From Cutibacterium granulosum (GTDB lineage: Bacteria > Actinomycetota > Actinomycetes > Propionibacteriales > Propionibacteriaceae): 64,000 nucleotides of DNA. Positions 45,068 to 55,095 of the stretch are shown here, one piece after another (position 1 is the stretch's first letter; each line of letters opens with the position of its first letter). The stretch lies in the NCBI RefSeq assembly GCF_900186975.1, contig NZ_LT906441.1, positions 1,302,001 to 1,366,000 of the forward strand, written 5' to 3'. The translations under genes were made by a program, and so were the position numbers. The notes beneath the pieces were generated by a model, which was not told the origin of the DNA, did not search any database, and was given only the letters and a program-made list of their open reading frames with translations.

Positions 45068-45771
45068 GCTCCTTCCAGACCTGCGAACCAGTCGGGCTCG
45101 TCGTTTCCGTTGGGATTGTCGACGATGATTGTCGTCGTCGCGACGTCACGCCAGCCGTATTCGCGCCGCTCCGGGTTGAAGCTCAGCGGGATGTCGCGGA
45201 CGGTGTCGCCGGGTTGTCCTGGCGCGGCGTCATATGCGATGGGAAGCCGGACAGATCGTCCTAACCGGCGCTGGTGCCATGGCTTGCCATGCCACGGCTC
45301 AGCTTCCAAAACCGTCATCAGCTCACCCTCCCGGATACCTAGGGACACCTGCCCTTCTGTGGGGCAGGACCTTCGGCCGAGGTAGAGCGGGAACTGTGGG
45401 TCGTTGATCGCTTCGTCTAGCGCCTCGAGCAAGGATGGATCGCCCTCAACAGCTGCGATGAAAACAGCATCAGCGAGGTAGTAGCGGTTCGACAGGGGCA
45501 TGGCGTTGACGCTGCCGTCTTTTTTAGGGTGAGCCCAATCCATAGCCGTCTGAAAGTCCCGGACAACTGACCCCGGCTGGTCGGTGCGCACGCCAAATCG
45601 CAGCGTGAGGAGATCCTCAATACTGTCGGTGCGACGTCGCCCCTGCGCGGCCGCTAAAAGACCGATAACACCAGATTTCGTCGGTTCTCTTCGCGTCGCC
45701 CGGGTGGTGAACCGACTGGAGTCTCCCCAGGACTGTAAGGGTCCGGCTAAGCGTAGGAGTAGGACACTCAC
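45064..45771 (-). CDS. cas5: Cascade subunit Cas5e (CasD)
   Basis: This 235-aa RAMP protein caps the 5' handle of the crRNA in Cascade. It begins with the conserved LLLRLAGPLQSWGDSSRF and TRREPTKSGVIGLLAAAQG. ATGA overlaps at both ends show tight coupling to cas7 and cas6e. Confidence 0.96.
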   Translation of the reverse strand: MSVLLLRLAGPLQSWGDSSRFTTRATRREPTKSGVIGLLAAAQGRRRTDSIEDLLTLRFGVRTDQPGSVVRDFQTAMDWAHPKKDGSVNAMPLSNRYYLADAVFIAAVEGDPSLLEALDEAINDPQFPLYLGRRSCPTEGQVSLGIREGELMTVLEAEPWHGKPWHQRRLGRSVRLPIAYDAAPGQPGDTVRDIPLSFNPERREYGWRDVATTTIIVDNPNGNDEPDWFAGLEGA

Positions 45772-46892
45772 GACTCGTCCCGCAACAGTGACGCGACCTG
45801 CTCACGAACAGACGAGACAAGGTCATCGACGCGCATCTCAGTGCCCATTGATGCTACGGCCTCGGTGCGTGCCCCGATGCGGGTGACAAAGGATGCCACG
45901 GGTTCACCGAGGAATGCTTGCTCGCACTCATGCGCATAGTCGGAGAGAGCGCGACACGACGGCTCAACATAGCCCCCATCTGCGGGCTTGACGGCGTTCT
46001 CGAATGCCCCGATGAAGCTTGCGGACCGCCCCTTACGGATCTGGACGACGACGGCATCCGGGATCGTATTGTTGGCGAAAGTATTTTGCTTGCCAGTGGG
46101 CATAGACATGAGGAACCCACGGACGAAGGCTGAGGCGGCCTGGGCTGTCAGGTCGACATCACCAAGGTTGTTCTCAAGCGTGGACACTGCAACAGTCGCG
46201 AACCGGTACAGTGTCTCGGAAGTGAACTCGACGGTGCCGATCATGCCGGCTCCGGCGTCGTCCTCGTCGAGTTTGTAGTCGTCGACGGCAGTGAAGTAGT
46301 CAGACTCGATCTCGACAGCGTGCGTGCTCAGCGCGTGAGCAACTTGCACGGCGGAGTCGACGTTGAGATCCTTCGAGTCGGCTACCATGCGCCCGAACAG
46401 CGCCACCTCGATCCCGTGGTCAGAATCGGCCACCTTCTTGGCGTCAGTTGCGCTGATCTTGCCATCAGTCGTCGCGGCGAGTTCCGCGAGCCGATCGAGC
46501 TGCTGGTTCGAATAGAACACGAGGTACTGCGTGCGCTCGACTCCTTCAGCCCCCGATTCGTCCTTCTTGCGGGGCTTCTTGGTTTTGAGTCCGAGCGCCT
46601 TGACGACCGCGAGAGCCCGTTGCTGAGCGTTTTCCGTGGAGAGTTCATACGGGGCCGCAGTCAACCGATTCATGAGCAGCTCGACGACCCGCAGGGTCCG
46701 CGAACCAGTCTGGTCCGCAGGCAGGAACTCTTTGAAGGAGGTCCGCACGGCTTTCTTCCACGCCTGGGAACTCACTCGTGCTCGCCGCACACCGCCGTAG
46801 AGTGCCGATTTCGGCGAGCCGGTGTCGTCGCGGTTGACGTTAGACGGCGGAACGCTCTGGATGACGTGGATGTCGACGTAGTACGAGCTCAT
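45768..46892 (-). CDS. cas7: Cascade backbone subunit Cas7e (CasC)
   Basis: This 374-aa protein forms the six-copy backbone along the crRNA. The family start VIQSVPPSNVNRDDTGSPKS and RARVSSQAWKKAVR are clear, and FVRGFLMSMPTGKQNTFANN follows at about residue 260. Length is normal. ATGA overlaps on both sides. Confidence 0.96.
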   Translation of the reverse strand: MSSYYVDIHVIQSVPPSNVNRDDTGSPKSALYGGVRRARVSSQAWKKAVRTSFKEFLPADQTGSRTLRVVELLMNRLTAAPYELSTENAQQRALAVVKALGLKTKKPRKKDESGAEGVERTQYLVFYSNQQLDRLAELAATTDGKISATDAKKVADSDHGIEVALFGRMVADSKDLNVDSAVQVAHALSTHAVEIESDYFTAVDDYKLDEDDAGAGMIGTVEFTSETLYRFATVAVSTLENNLGDVDLTAQAASAFVRGFLMSMPTGKQNTFANNTIPDAVVVQIRKGRSASFIGAFENAVKPADGGYVEPSCRALSDYAHECEQAFLGEPVASFVTRIGARTEAVASMGTEMRVDDLVSSVREQVASLLRDES

Positions 46893-47509
46893 TGGGCTTC
46901 TCCTTGGTCTGTTGTAGTGGGGTCGGTGGGTGGAATGCGGTGAAGCTGGCGTCCCCAGTCCAGGAGGACGTCATCGGACGCCGAGGTTTGGATGCGCCAC
47001 AGATCGGCAGCCAACCGTCCGTGGTCGAGGGGTACGCCCTCCGATCTCATGAAGGCGATGAGGCCGCGAAGGTTCTCGATGCGAATGCCCCATTGCTGGG
47101 CGCGACACAGGTGTTGGAACCGTGAGATCGTGCCAGGGTCCCACTCTGGGCCCCCGGAACGACGGGCAGATAGGGTGCGGACGGCCTGACCTAAGCCGAT
47201 GCCCGGCACGTGCATGGGCTCAGATCGGGATTGTTGATGGATGGCATACAGGACGACTGCGGCATGGACCGCTCGTTCAGCGGCGGTCGCCGGAGCAGCG
47301 CCGCGGCCCAACAGATCGTCAGGGAGATGTCTTAAGGTGACCTCCCACACCTCGGGGTCGGCTCCTGGCGTCGCGGCGTCGGCATGGCGCAGCGCCGCCA
47401 TGGTGCGCACTGACCATGCATCACGGGGAGCCTCTAAGTACCCCCGTTGTAGATGATTGACGACGTCCAGCGTCGCCTTGGTGACGTCGTTCCAAGGTTC
47501 TGGCATCAC
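46889..47509 (-). CDS. cse2: Cascade small subunit Cse2 (CasB, Cas11)
   Basis: This 206-aa helical protein has the Cse2 pattern of YAIHQQSRSEPMHVPGIGLGQAVR and ISRFQHLCRAQQWGIRIENLRGL. Two copies form the belly of Cascade and stabilise the R-loop. It couples by ATGA to cse1 and cas7. Confidence 0.93.
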   Translation of the reverse strand: MMPEPWNDVTKATLDVVNHLQRGYLEAPRDAWSVRTMAALRHADAATPGADPEVWEVTLRHLPDDLLGRGAAPATAAERAVHAAVVLYAIHQQSRSEPMHVPGIGLGQAVRTLSARRSGGPEWDPGTISRFQHLCRAQQWGIRIENLRGLIAFMRSEGVPLDHGRLAADLWRIQTSASDDVLLDWGRQLHRIPPTDPTTTDQGEAQ

Positions 47510-49164
47510 TGCTCCTTCCGGGATGTCTTGGTCTCACGTTGCGGGTCTTCTGGCAGCGGGGCCGAGGTGCGTAAGCGAGCCGCGAAGCGCTGCCAGGCGC
47601 GGGCGAGATCCATGAGGTCTTCTCGTGCGGTGTTGGGAACCGGAACCATGCGACCCGTAAGGGCTGCAGGGCCGGCATCCCGGCATAGCTGCTCACCGAC
47701 TGTGTGCATTACCTGTCGCGCCCGTCGCCGCCATGACAGCGTTGCGGCGCCGATATCGGTAGCTGTCGACAAGAGGCTGAACCACTCGCGATAGGCGGGG
47801 TCGAGCGCTGCGTAGCCCATCTCCGAGGCGCGTGGTCGTATGCCTTCCGATTCACTTCCGGTGGCTGCTGCTAGGTCGGTGGCGAGGTTCTGGAGCGCGA
47901 AGACCAGGGAGTCCGCCGTTCGTGCGGAGTCGACGGCCAGTCGACCGAGCTGTTCATCGGTGATGACGGCTACCGAGGCGGGCATGGCGTCGTCGATCGT
48001 TGTCGTTACCATCGAACTCTGCGATCCATACTCCATACCGATCGTTCGAATTCGAGTCACGTGATCGCCAGGTAAGGCTCCATCGCTGGAAAGGGTTGCG
48101 AGTTGCTCGAAAATCTCAGGTCGTAACCATAGGTCGTCCGGTTCCCCCGCCTTTCTCCGGCGGCGGTCGTCTGGGGCTGGTTCACGTACCAGCAGCGGCT
48201 CAAGCCCCCGCCACATGGCCTTCGTGGAATCGTGGCTTCGAGGCATGTACACGGTTTCACCCGCCGCCTTCGTCTGGGGGGCACTGAAGCGCCAGGCGGT
48301 CATTGAGTCGTTGTGGAGGAGGTATTTCCATTCGACCTTGTCGCCATTGCACAGCAAGACATCGACGACCCGATTACCATCGGTGATGAGGCGCGCTCGC
48401 CGGCTTTGCCAGGTGAATAGGTCAGCACATCCGGTAGGCACTGGGTGCTCCCGATCGGGCGCGGCAACTTGCGGAGGACGCTCCCAGACGGGCAAGTCAT
48501 CTTGAGGGTCGTTTTCGAGGAAAAGGTTGAGCAATAAGGTCTCGGCTAACGACGCGCCCTCGACGATGACGATTCCCATCGGACCGCTAATGCCGGTGCC
48601 AATCGGGTAGCCCCTGCCTCCCTTGACTCGGGGATCTCCGATAGCGCCTGACTTGATGCCAGAGACGTCGAAGGCGTGAGCATGGATGAGCCAGCGCGCT
48701 GCTTCAGCGAAATCCAGCGAAGAGGTACCGGCCCCATCCCGCGTCGTGAAGAATCTGTCGTTTGCAGGCACCTCGCTGATGATCTTCGTGAGACCGGAAT
48801 ATCCGCCTTTGGCGGTGCGGAGATCAGCGACCTGCATGAACGGGGTTTTGTTGTCGACGAGGTTGAACTTATCATGCCAGCGGTCCAGATAAGTGTCGAT
48901 CTCGTCGAGCGGTAACCCAGACTGCCACCACTCGCCCCAGTCGTCGACCTTCTCGTCGTCACTGCGGAATCGAGCCGTCGCTCGAATGGCAATAGCTAGG
49001 AGGAGACGCAGGATCGCAGCTTCCTGGGTGGGAATCTCGCCGGCGAGCCCGCGGAACTCGGTCCCTCGGTGAAAGGCGTCTCGGATCGAGACCTCGGTGA
49101 CGTCGTTGTCCGGCGTTCTTACGGATATCCATGGCTCATCCACAAGGTTGAATGCGCTCGTCAT
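47506..49164 (-). CDS. cse1: Cascade large subunit Cse1 (CasA, Cas8e)
   Basis: This 552-aa subunit recognises the PAM and recruits Cas3. The family start FNLVDEPWISVRTPDNDVTEV and the LDRWHDKFNLVDNKTPFMQV block are visible, with a C-terminal four-helix bundle. It overlaps cas3 by ATGA. Normal length. Confidence 0.95.
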   Translation of the reverse strand: MTSAFNLVDEPWISVRTPDNDVTEVSIRDAFHRGTEFRGLAGEIPTQEAAILRLLLAIAIRATARFRSDDEKVDDWGEWWQSGLPLDEIDTYLDRWHDKFNLVDNKTPFMQVADLRTAKGGYSGLTKIISEVPANDRFFTTRDGAGTSSLDFAEAARWLIHAHAFDVSGIKSGAIGDPRVKGGRGYPIGTGISGPMGIVIVEGASLAETLLLNLFLENDPQDDLPVWERPPQVAAPDREHPVPTGCADLFTWQSRRARLITDGNRVVDVLLCNGDKVEWKYLLHNDSMTAWRFSAPQTKAAGETVYMPRSHDSTKAMWRGLEPLLVREPAPDDRRRRKAGEPDDLWLRPEIFEQLATLSSDGALPGDHVTRIRTIGMEYGSQSSMVTTTIDDAMPASVAVITDEQLGRLAVDSARTADSLVFALQNLATDLAAATGSESEGIRPRASEMGYAALDPAYREWFSLLSTATDIGAATLSWRRRARQVMHTVGEQLCRDAGPAALTGRMVPVPNTAREDLMDLARAWQRFAARLRTSAPLPEDPQRETKTSRKEQ

Positions 49165-51953
49165 GCCGGTACTCCATTCTGGGGACGGGGTTCGACCGTG
49201 AGTCCCCGATGAGGATCGTAGTGGATCGGACGGTCAAGAAGGGTCGTATTGCCATCGGAGTCAAGGACAAGGACGAGTTGTCCACGCAGCCATGGTGACG
49301 ACTGCCATGAACTCAGATCGATTGGTGCGTTCTCGAGTTCGGCAATTGTCTGGTCGATGTCCCACGGACTCGACAGCGACCGGGGCAGAGTGACTGTGCA
49401 CGATGCGACTGCCCGAGCGAGGTCGCCGTCAGGGGCGCCGAAGAGCGGAAGGTTAGCTCCCGAAAACTTTCCGATGCCGTCCATAAGGCGGTACCCGCCG
49501 GACTCGTTCTGCTGCACAACAATGACCTCGATAGAGTCTTCGGAGTCGCGGACCGAGGCCTGACCGCGCGTATTCTCCGGATCGACGGTCTTCATATCGG
49601 TGAGCCCCTTCATGAGGCTTGAGGCAGAGAAGGGGTCGGAAAGGCGGTATGTCATCGCTCGGGACATGGCCGCTTTGTGGAGCGATCGAGATTCGAGGGT
49701 CGCCTCTTCTCCGCGGCTTAGCCATGGTTCAGGCCAGGTGAAGCTCTCATCGTAGGCGGTTCGAACCAGCCGAGGAATGTCGTGAGGCAAGGTGACATTG
49801 CCGTCGTCGAGGGCCTGGAGAATAGCCGCCGTACAGAGCAGAGCGCTGGGTTCATAAACCAGGTCGACGCCCTGACTGAACTGAGGGCCATCCTCCTGCC
49901 AGGCATCGACCCCGGTAACCAGGCAGGTTGCCTCGCGCATGGGTAGCGGGCGTTGCCGGTCGTGCCGGTGAAGGCGACCGATACGCTGGAGTAGCAGGTC
50001 CATCGGCGCGATGTCGCTGATGAGCAGGTCAAAGTCGACGTCGAGCGACTGTTCTAGTACCTGCGTCCCGACGACCACGATCCGGTTGGGTCGGTCGCCC
50101 CCTGAGCGTCCGAGACGCCGGACCAAATCGGCTTCGCGTCGGGCCCGTTGCGGGGCCAAGAAGCGGGAATGGACGAGCATGACCTCACAGTTGAGTTGGC
50201 TGTTGAGGATATCGAAGGTCTCCTGGGCCCGAGCGACGGTGTCGCGAATGATGCCGACGCACCCGCCGTCGGACATCCGGTCCTTGATAAGCTCGATAAG
50301 CTCATCGAGGGAGTCGTCCATGAACTGCAGCGTAACCTGGCGTGCCGTGGCCGACGCTGAGGTGCCTCGTTGAGCGATACCGTCGGACACCGAGGTCATG
50401 AGCGGGTACTCGTCGGTTGTTGTTAGGGCTACGTTTGCGTCTCTTCCGTTCCGGCCCTTGGCATACGCCAGCGCAAGTTCATGGCGTTGAGCTGGCGGCA
50501 GCGTCGCGGACATGAGGATGACGGGGGCGCGGTAAACGCCGAGCCATTCGAGGACAACCTTGAGGTACTCGCGCATGTAGACGTCAGCTGCGTGAACCTC
50601 ATCGATGATGACGACCTTGCTCGCCAGACCGAGGTGGCGCAGGACGACGTGCTTGGCCTTGAGTCCGGTGAACAACGCCTGGTCGATGGTGCCGATGACG
50701 TGATCGGCCAGGATCGCGCGTTTTCGGCCGAGGAACCACTCGTGGACGATCGCCGAGGCTTCGCGCTGTGAGGTGCCCTCGTCATAGACGGCCATCGACG
50801 CATTCCAGGGCATGAGCTGCTGGTAGTCATCGTTGAGCCCGGCCTTCGAGTGGGCCAAAGTGATGCTGGATTGGTCCTCAGCTGGTACGGCGTCCAGCCA
50901 TTCCCGGACGCGACCGAACATGGGATTGGATGTGGCCATCGTCGGCAGACCAAAGAAGATGCCGCCGAGCCCGAATTTGTCGGCGAGTACATGGGCGCAC
51001 ATGAGAGCTGCTTCAGTCTTGCCCTGCCCCATGGGGGCTTCGATGATGAGCAGGCCGGGCTCCACCATCGAGGATGCGGCTTCGACTGCTGCACGCTGCA
51101 TGGCGTTGGGTTCTCCGTGGACGAGGGAAGGGAAGCTGGTGTGGAACAGCTCGTTCACGGAGTTGGGGCAGGGGTAGGGCTGCCAGGGGCGAGGGAGCTG
51201 CAGCCTGGCGATAGCTCGTCGGACTCGATCCGGTGTTGGTGTCGTGAGATCGTAGGGAAACAGTGATTCCGAACTGGCGATCCAGTCAGCGACGATGACG
51301 AGCGCCTCGGAGATCACCTGCGTCTGGATGGGGATCGGGGTGCTCATCCAGCTGGGTAAGAATTTCTCGGCACCGGTATGCGCGGCAATAGCGTCGAGGA
51401 TCTCGTCGCGGGTGGTCTTCCAGAGGCGGTCCTCGCGATCCAGGGACAGCTTGAATTTCTCCATGTCCGCGGCCGTGGGATTTGACCCGTGGTGTCCTCC
51501 GATGATGGAGGCGATGTTGCGAGCGTGACGGCGTGCCTTGGGTGCATCAGGGTAGCGATTCACCAACCAGCTAGTGACGTGAGCCTGTCCCAGGGCGCCG
51601 TGGGGGATGGAAGCGTCCGGCTTCTCAATGACAAACCCCTGCCGTTCCATCTGATCGCACAGGTAGCTCGTTGATGTTCCGTTGGTGCGGGGGAACCGCG
51701 CTTTGTGTGCGAAGTCGGCGCTGACCTTTCCGACGTCATGGATCCCCGCTAGAAAGCATTCGAACGTTTGGGCGGCGCGTTCTCCGCCAAGGCTGTCGGC
51801 TAGGAGTGATCGGATGGATCGCGGTTGGAGGCTCCATATCTCGGCCATGACACCGGCGGCGTCCTCGAGGTGTTGGACGACCGGGAGCCAGTCTCCTGCC
51901 TCGTTTGTCTTGCCCCAGCAGGACTGTGCCGGTGGGGACCAGGTGTTGAGCAT
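49161..51953 (-). CDS. cas3: CRISPR-associated helicase/nuclease Cas3
   Basis: This 930-aa effector unwinds and degrades target DNA. The N-terminal HD nuclease shows His28, the His72-Asp73 pair (AGIHDVGKVS) and ARNIASIIGGHHG. The SF2 helicase has motif I APMGQGKTEAA, DEVH in VIIDEVHAADV, SATLP, and motif VI QRIGRLHRHD. A C-terminal domain follows. ATG 51953 is preceded by AAGGAAG; the frame continues upstream through repeat-like DNA that should not be translated. It is the first gene of the cas operon. Confidence 0.96.
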   Translation of the reverse strand: MLNTWSPPAQSCWGKTNEAGDWLPVVQHLEDAAGVMAEIWSLQPRSIRSLLADSLGGERAAQTFECFLAGIHDVGKVSADFAHKARFPRTNGTSTSYLCDQMERQGFVIEKPDASIPHGALGQAHVTSWLVNRYPDAPKARRHARNIASIIGGHHGSNPTAADMEKFKLSLDREDRLWKTTRDEILDAIAAHTGAEKFLPSWMSTPIPIQTQVISEALVIVADWIASSESLFPYDLTTPTPDRVRRAIARLQLPRPWQPYPCPNSVNELFHTSFPSLVHGEPNAMQRAAVEAASSMVEPGLLIIEAPMGQGKTEAALMCAHVLADKFGLGGIFFGLPTMATSNPMFGRVREWLDAVPAEDQSSITLAHSKAGLNDDYQQLMPWNASMAVYDEGTSQREASAIVHEWFLGRKRAILADHVIGTIDQALFTGLKAKHVVLRHLGLASKVVIIDEVHAADVYMREYLKVVLEWLGVYRAPVILMSATLPPAQRHELALAYAKGRNGRDANVALTTTDEYPLMTSVSDGIAQRGTSASATARQVTLQFMDDSLDELIELIKDRMSDGGCVGIIRDTVARAQETFDILNSQLNCEVMLVHSRFLAPQRARREADLVRRLGRSGGDRPNRIVVVGTQVLEQSLDVDFDLLISDIAPMDLLLQRIGRLHRHDRQRPLPMREATCLVTGVDAWQEDGPQFSQGVDLVYEPSALLCTAAILQALDDGNVTLPHDIPRLVRTAYDESFTWPEPWLSRGEEATLESRSLHKAAMSRAMTYRLSDPFSASSLMKGLTDMKTVDPENTRGQASVRDSEDSIEVIVVQQNESGGYRLMDGIGKFSGANLPLFGAPDGDLARAVASCTVTLPRSLSSPWDIDQTIAELENAPIDLSSWQSSPWLRGQLVLVLDSDGNTTLLDRPIHYDPHRGLTVEPRPQNGVPA

Positions 51954-51989
51954 TGTCGCTTCCTTGCGGTTGATGTTGACAAGAACCTT

Positions 51990-52017
51990 AACATAAGAAT
52001 GTGACGCAACTGAACAA
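51990..52017 (-). promoter_or_regulatory. candidate promoter of the cas operon
   Basis: On the minus strand TTGTTC (52017-52012) and TATGTT (51995-51990) are separated by 16 bp, in an AT-rich patch about 40 bp upstream of cas3. The match to the consensus is moderate. Confidence 0.4.
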
Positions 52018-52052
52018 GTTGGAAAATAACTGCAGGACGCCCACAGTTGATC

Positions 52053-52140
52053 ACCGACCCCCGCAACGGCGGGGAGGATCGGGCCAGAAGCACGTCCTGC
52101 CCTACGCCCGCGCACCCCCGCAACGGCGGGGAAGGACATC
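52053..52140 (-). repeat. two copies of a second CRISPR-like repeat upstream of cas3
   Basis: CCCCCGCAACGGCGGGGA occurs at 52058-52075 and 52115-52132, 57 bp apart, with weaker similarity outside this core. It has the CCCCGC/GCGGGG-type stem of I-E repeats, but the loop region reads CAAC rather than the GTAG of the main array. It looks like a one-spacer relic of a different I-E array. Confidence 0.6.
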
Positions 52141-52236
52141 CGAGATGCGGACGACACGCAACTCAACAATGGCTCACCTCTGCATGGGCAGAGCACACCC
52201 CACGCTACAGGAGCCATGTACACGAATCGTGCGTGG

Positions 52237-53772
52237 TCAACTCACCTCCACCTGCTGACGCACGACCTCGAGGAGCTCACCGGAAGTTACCAAGCGGTGC
52301 GCTTCGTCGATTTCGGGGGCAAGGAAGCGGTCCGGTCCGGGACCGGGAATGGTCTGGCGCATCCGGGCGATGACGTCGGCTACCGGTTTCGACGGCTCCA
52401 GACCTCGCATCTGAATAGCCCTCGCGGCGGTCAGGATCTCGATGCCAATGACGGCTCCCATGCCGTCAATCCCGCGGCGCAGCTTGCGGGCGGCCGACCA
52501 ACCCATCGAGACGTGGTCCTCCTGCATGGCTGAGGTTGGAATGGAGTCCACCGACGCCGGGACGGCCAGCCGCTTCATCTCCGAGACGATGCCGGCCTGG
52601 GTGTATTGAGCAATCATGTGACCGGAGTCGACACCGGGGTCGTCGGCGAGGAAGGGGTGAAGGTCGCGGTTGCGTGCCGGATCGAGCATGCGGTCAGTGC
52701 GGCGCTCGCTCATCGACGCGAGGTCGGCTGCGGCAATCGCCAGGAAATCGAGCACATATGCCACCGGCGCACCGTGGAAGTTGCCATTGGACTCCACGCG
52801 CATGTCGTCGGTGATGACCGGGTTGTCGACGGCCGAGGCCAACTCGGCCTTCGCCACCTGAAGGGCGTGGGCCATGGTGTCGCGCACGGCTCCGTGAACC
52901 TGCGGGGCGCACCGCAGCGAGTAAGCATCCTGGACGTGCTTGGCCGCACCTTCACGACCAGCCTGGATGAGGTCGGACCCCTCCAGCAGGGCGAGGATGT
53001 TGGCAGCTGAAACCCCCTGTCCGGGGTGGGGACGCAAGGCCTGCAGGTCGGGGGCGAAAACTCGGTCGATGCCGCAGAGAGCCTGGACAGTCATGGCGGT
53101 GGCCAGGTCAGCCGTCGGGACGAGGACGTCGAGGTCGGCGAGGGCCATGATCAGCTGGCCGAGCATACCGTCGGTCCCGTTGATGAGGGCCAGCCCCTCC
53201 TTCTCACGCAGCGCGATCGGGGTCAGTCCGGCCTGGGCAAGACCAGTGGCGGCGTCGACCTCACCACCGTCGGGGGTCAGGACAGTCCCTTCCCCGGTGA
53301 GGACGAGGGCACAGTGGGCCAGCGGTGCAAGATCTCCCGAGCACCCCAGCGACCCGTACTCCCCGACGACCGGGACGAGTCCTGAGTTCAGCAGGTCAGC
53401 GTAGGCAGTGACGACCTCCGGGCGCACTCCGGTGTGGCCAGATGCCATGGTCTTGAGACGCAGAGTCATCATGGCGCGGATGACTTCGGTCTCCACCCGT
53501 GGCCCGGTCGAGGCGGCGTGGGAACGGATGAGGGAGTGCTGCAGGGCCACGCGATGGTCACGGGGCACTCGGGTGGAGGCCAAGGCGCCGAAGCCGGTGG
53601 AGATGCCGTAGTGGGGCTGGGGGTCGTCGGCCAGGCTCTCGACGAGGTCGGAGGCTCGCTTCACCCGCTCCATCGCGTCGTCTCCGACCGTCACCTGGGC
53701 TCCTGATCGGGCGACGGCGATGATGTCGTGGGGAGTGAGCGGGGCACCGACGTCAATGGTGGCTGGATTCAT
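52237..53772 (-). CDS. hutH: histidine ammonia-lyase HutH
   Basis: This 511-aa lyase deaminates L-histidine to urocanate. The MIO-forming tripeptide lies in GSLGCSGDLAPLAH, reading Cys-Ser-Gly instead of the usual Ala-Ser-Gly. YGISTGFGALAS near the N-terminus and GNFHGAPVAYVLDFLAIAAA are family hallmarks, and the catalytic Ser of the tripeptide is present. It lies 133 bp downstream of hutI, enough for its own promoter. It is intact, unlike the three genes before it. Confidence 0.95.
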   Translation of the reverse strand: MNPATIDVGAPLTPHDIIAVARSGAQVTVGDDAMERVKRASDLVESLADDPQPHYGISTGFGALASTRVPRDHRVALQHSLIRSHAASTGPRVETEVIRAMMTLRLKTMASGHTGVRPEVVTAYADLLNSGLVPVVGEYGSLGCSGDLAPLAHCALVLTGEGTVLTPDGGEVDAATGLAQAGLTPIALREKEGLALINGTDGMLGQLIMALADLDVLVPTADLATAMTVQALCGIDRVFAPDLQALRPHPGQGVSAANILALLEGSDLIQAGREGAAKHVQDAYSLRCAPQVHGAVRDTMAHALQVAKAELASAVDNPVITDDMRVESNGNFHGAPVAYVLDFLAIAAADLASMSERRTDRMLDPARNRDLHPFLADDPGVDSGHMIAQYTQAGIVSEMKRLAVPASVDSIPTSAMQEDHVSMGWSAARKLRRGIDGMGAVIGIEILTAARAIQMRGLEPSKPVADVIARMRQTIPGPGPDRFLAPEIDEAHRLVTSGELLEVVRQQVEVS

Positions 53773-53905
53773 GGTCGTCCTTCCTTGTCGTGAGTGCCAC
53801 GGTGTCGTGGCGATCGCGTGTATTCGGGTATGTCTTCTGGGCAGTCGCCATGGCTGACCTCGTGTTGAGCACGAATGGGGTCAGGGGCGACGGTGGTCGT
53901 GCCAG

Positions 53906-55095
53906 TCAACCGTCGAGTCTCAGCCGTGGTTGGGTCAACGTGAGCAGTCGTCCGCTCCGGCAAACCTTGTCGATGAGAGGGACTCCTGGGCGGTACATGA
54001 GGTGCAGCCACGACGGGGCCGCCAAACCCACCAGATCCGCACGGGCTCCCGGCTTGATGACGCCGACGTCGTCACGGTGAAGGGCGGCTGCGCCTCCCGC
54101 CGTCGCCGACCAGAGGGCCTGCTCCGGCGTCATGCCCATCTCCCGCACCGCGATGGCAAGGCAGAACGGCATGGACGAGGTGAAGGCGGTGCCCGGATTG
54201 CAGTCGGTGGCCAGCGCCACCGTCACTCCGGCGTCGAGGAGTCGTCTGGTGTCGGGGTAGGGCTGTTTGGTGCTGAACTCGGCGGCCGGAAGCAGAGTAG
54301 CCACAGTGTCGGTGGCCTTCATGGCGTCGATGTCCTCATCGCTCAAAAACGTGCAGTGGTCTACTGAAGCCAGACCCAGCTCGCAGGCCTGCGGAATGAC
54401 CTCGGAGGGCCCCAACTGAGCGGCATGGAGACGAAGCCCCAACCCGGCATCCTTGCCTGCGCGCAGGATCTCCATGGTTTGGTCGGGGTCGAAGGCGCCG
54501 GTCTCGCAGAAGGCGTCTATCCAGTGCACATAGGGACGTACGGCTTGCAGCATCTCCCCGCACACCAGACGGACGTACTCGTCCGGCTCGTACTCGGGCC
54601 CGACGACGTGGGCGCCCAGGAAGGCACCTCGTCGGTGTGAGAACTGGCCACTCGCGCCAGCTTGACCTCCGTCTCAATGTCGAGCCCGTACCCCGTCTTG
54701 GCCTCAACAGTCGTCGTTCCACCGAGCGCCATTTCGTCGAGGATCCCGGTCATGACGGCATCGAGCAGCCCGACGGACGCCTCCCGGGTGCGTCGAACGG
54801 TGCGCAGGATTCCGCCGGCCTCGTACTTCTGACCGTTCATCCGTGCGTCGAACTCGTCACTACGATCCCCTGCGAAGACCGGATGGCTGTGGGAATCGAC
54901 GAAGCCGGGGATGATGCAGGCTCCCGTCATGTCAGCCTGGTAATCGGCTGCGGGAGCCTCGGCACAGCGCCCCACCCAGACGATTCGATCTCCGTCGATG
55001 ACGACGGCTGCGTCACGGATCTGTCCGAGGCCATCACCGCCGACGGATGGATCGTTGGTGACCAGCAGACCGATGTTGTTGATGACGACGCTCAC
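53906..55095 (-). pseudogene. hutI: imidazolonepropionase HutI, broken by a 1-nt deletion
   Basis: The N-terminal part (GTG 55095, VINNIGLLVTN to SSHTDEV) contains the metal site PGFVDSHSHPVFAGD. The next frame then continues with [18 protein letters not shown] through [10 protein letters not shown] to the stop at 53906. One missing base between 54624 and 54625 would restore a continuous protein of about 397 aa, normal for HutI, which opens the imidazolone ring to formimino-glutamate. The start overlaps the hutF stop. It is either inactivated or a sequencing error. Confidence 0.88.

Noticed and set aside
51954-52223. 90-residue N-terminal extension of Cas3
   Set aside because: The frame is open only because it passes through the CRISPR-like repeats and the promoter; the ATG at 51953 has a ribosome binding site and the family start.
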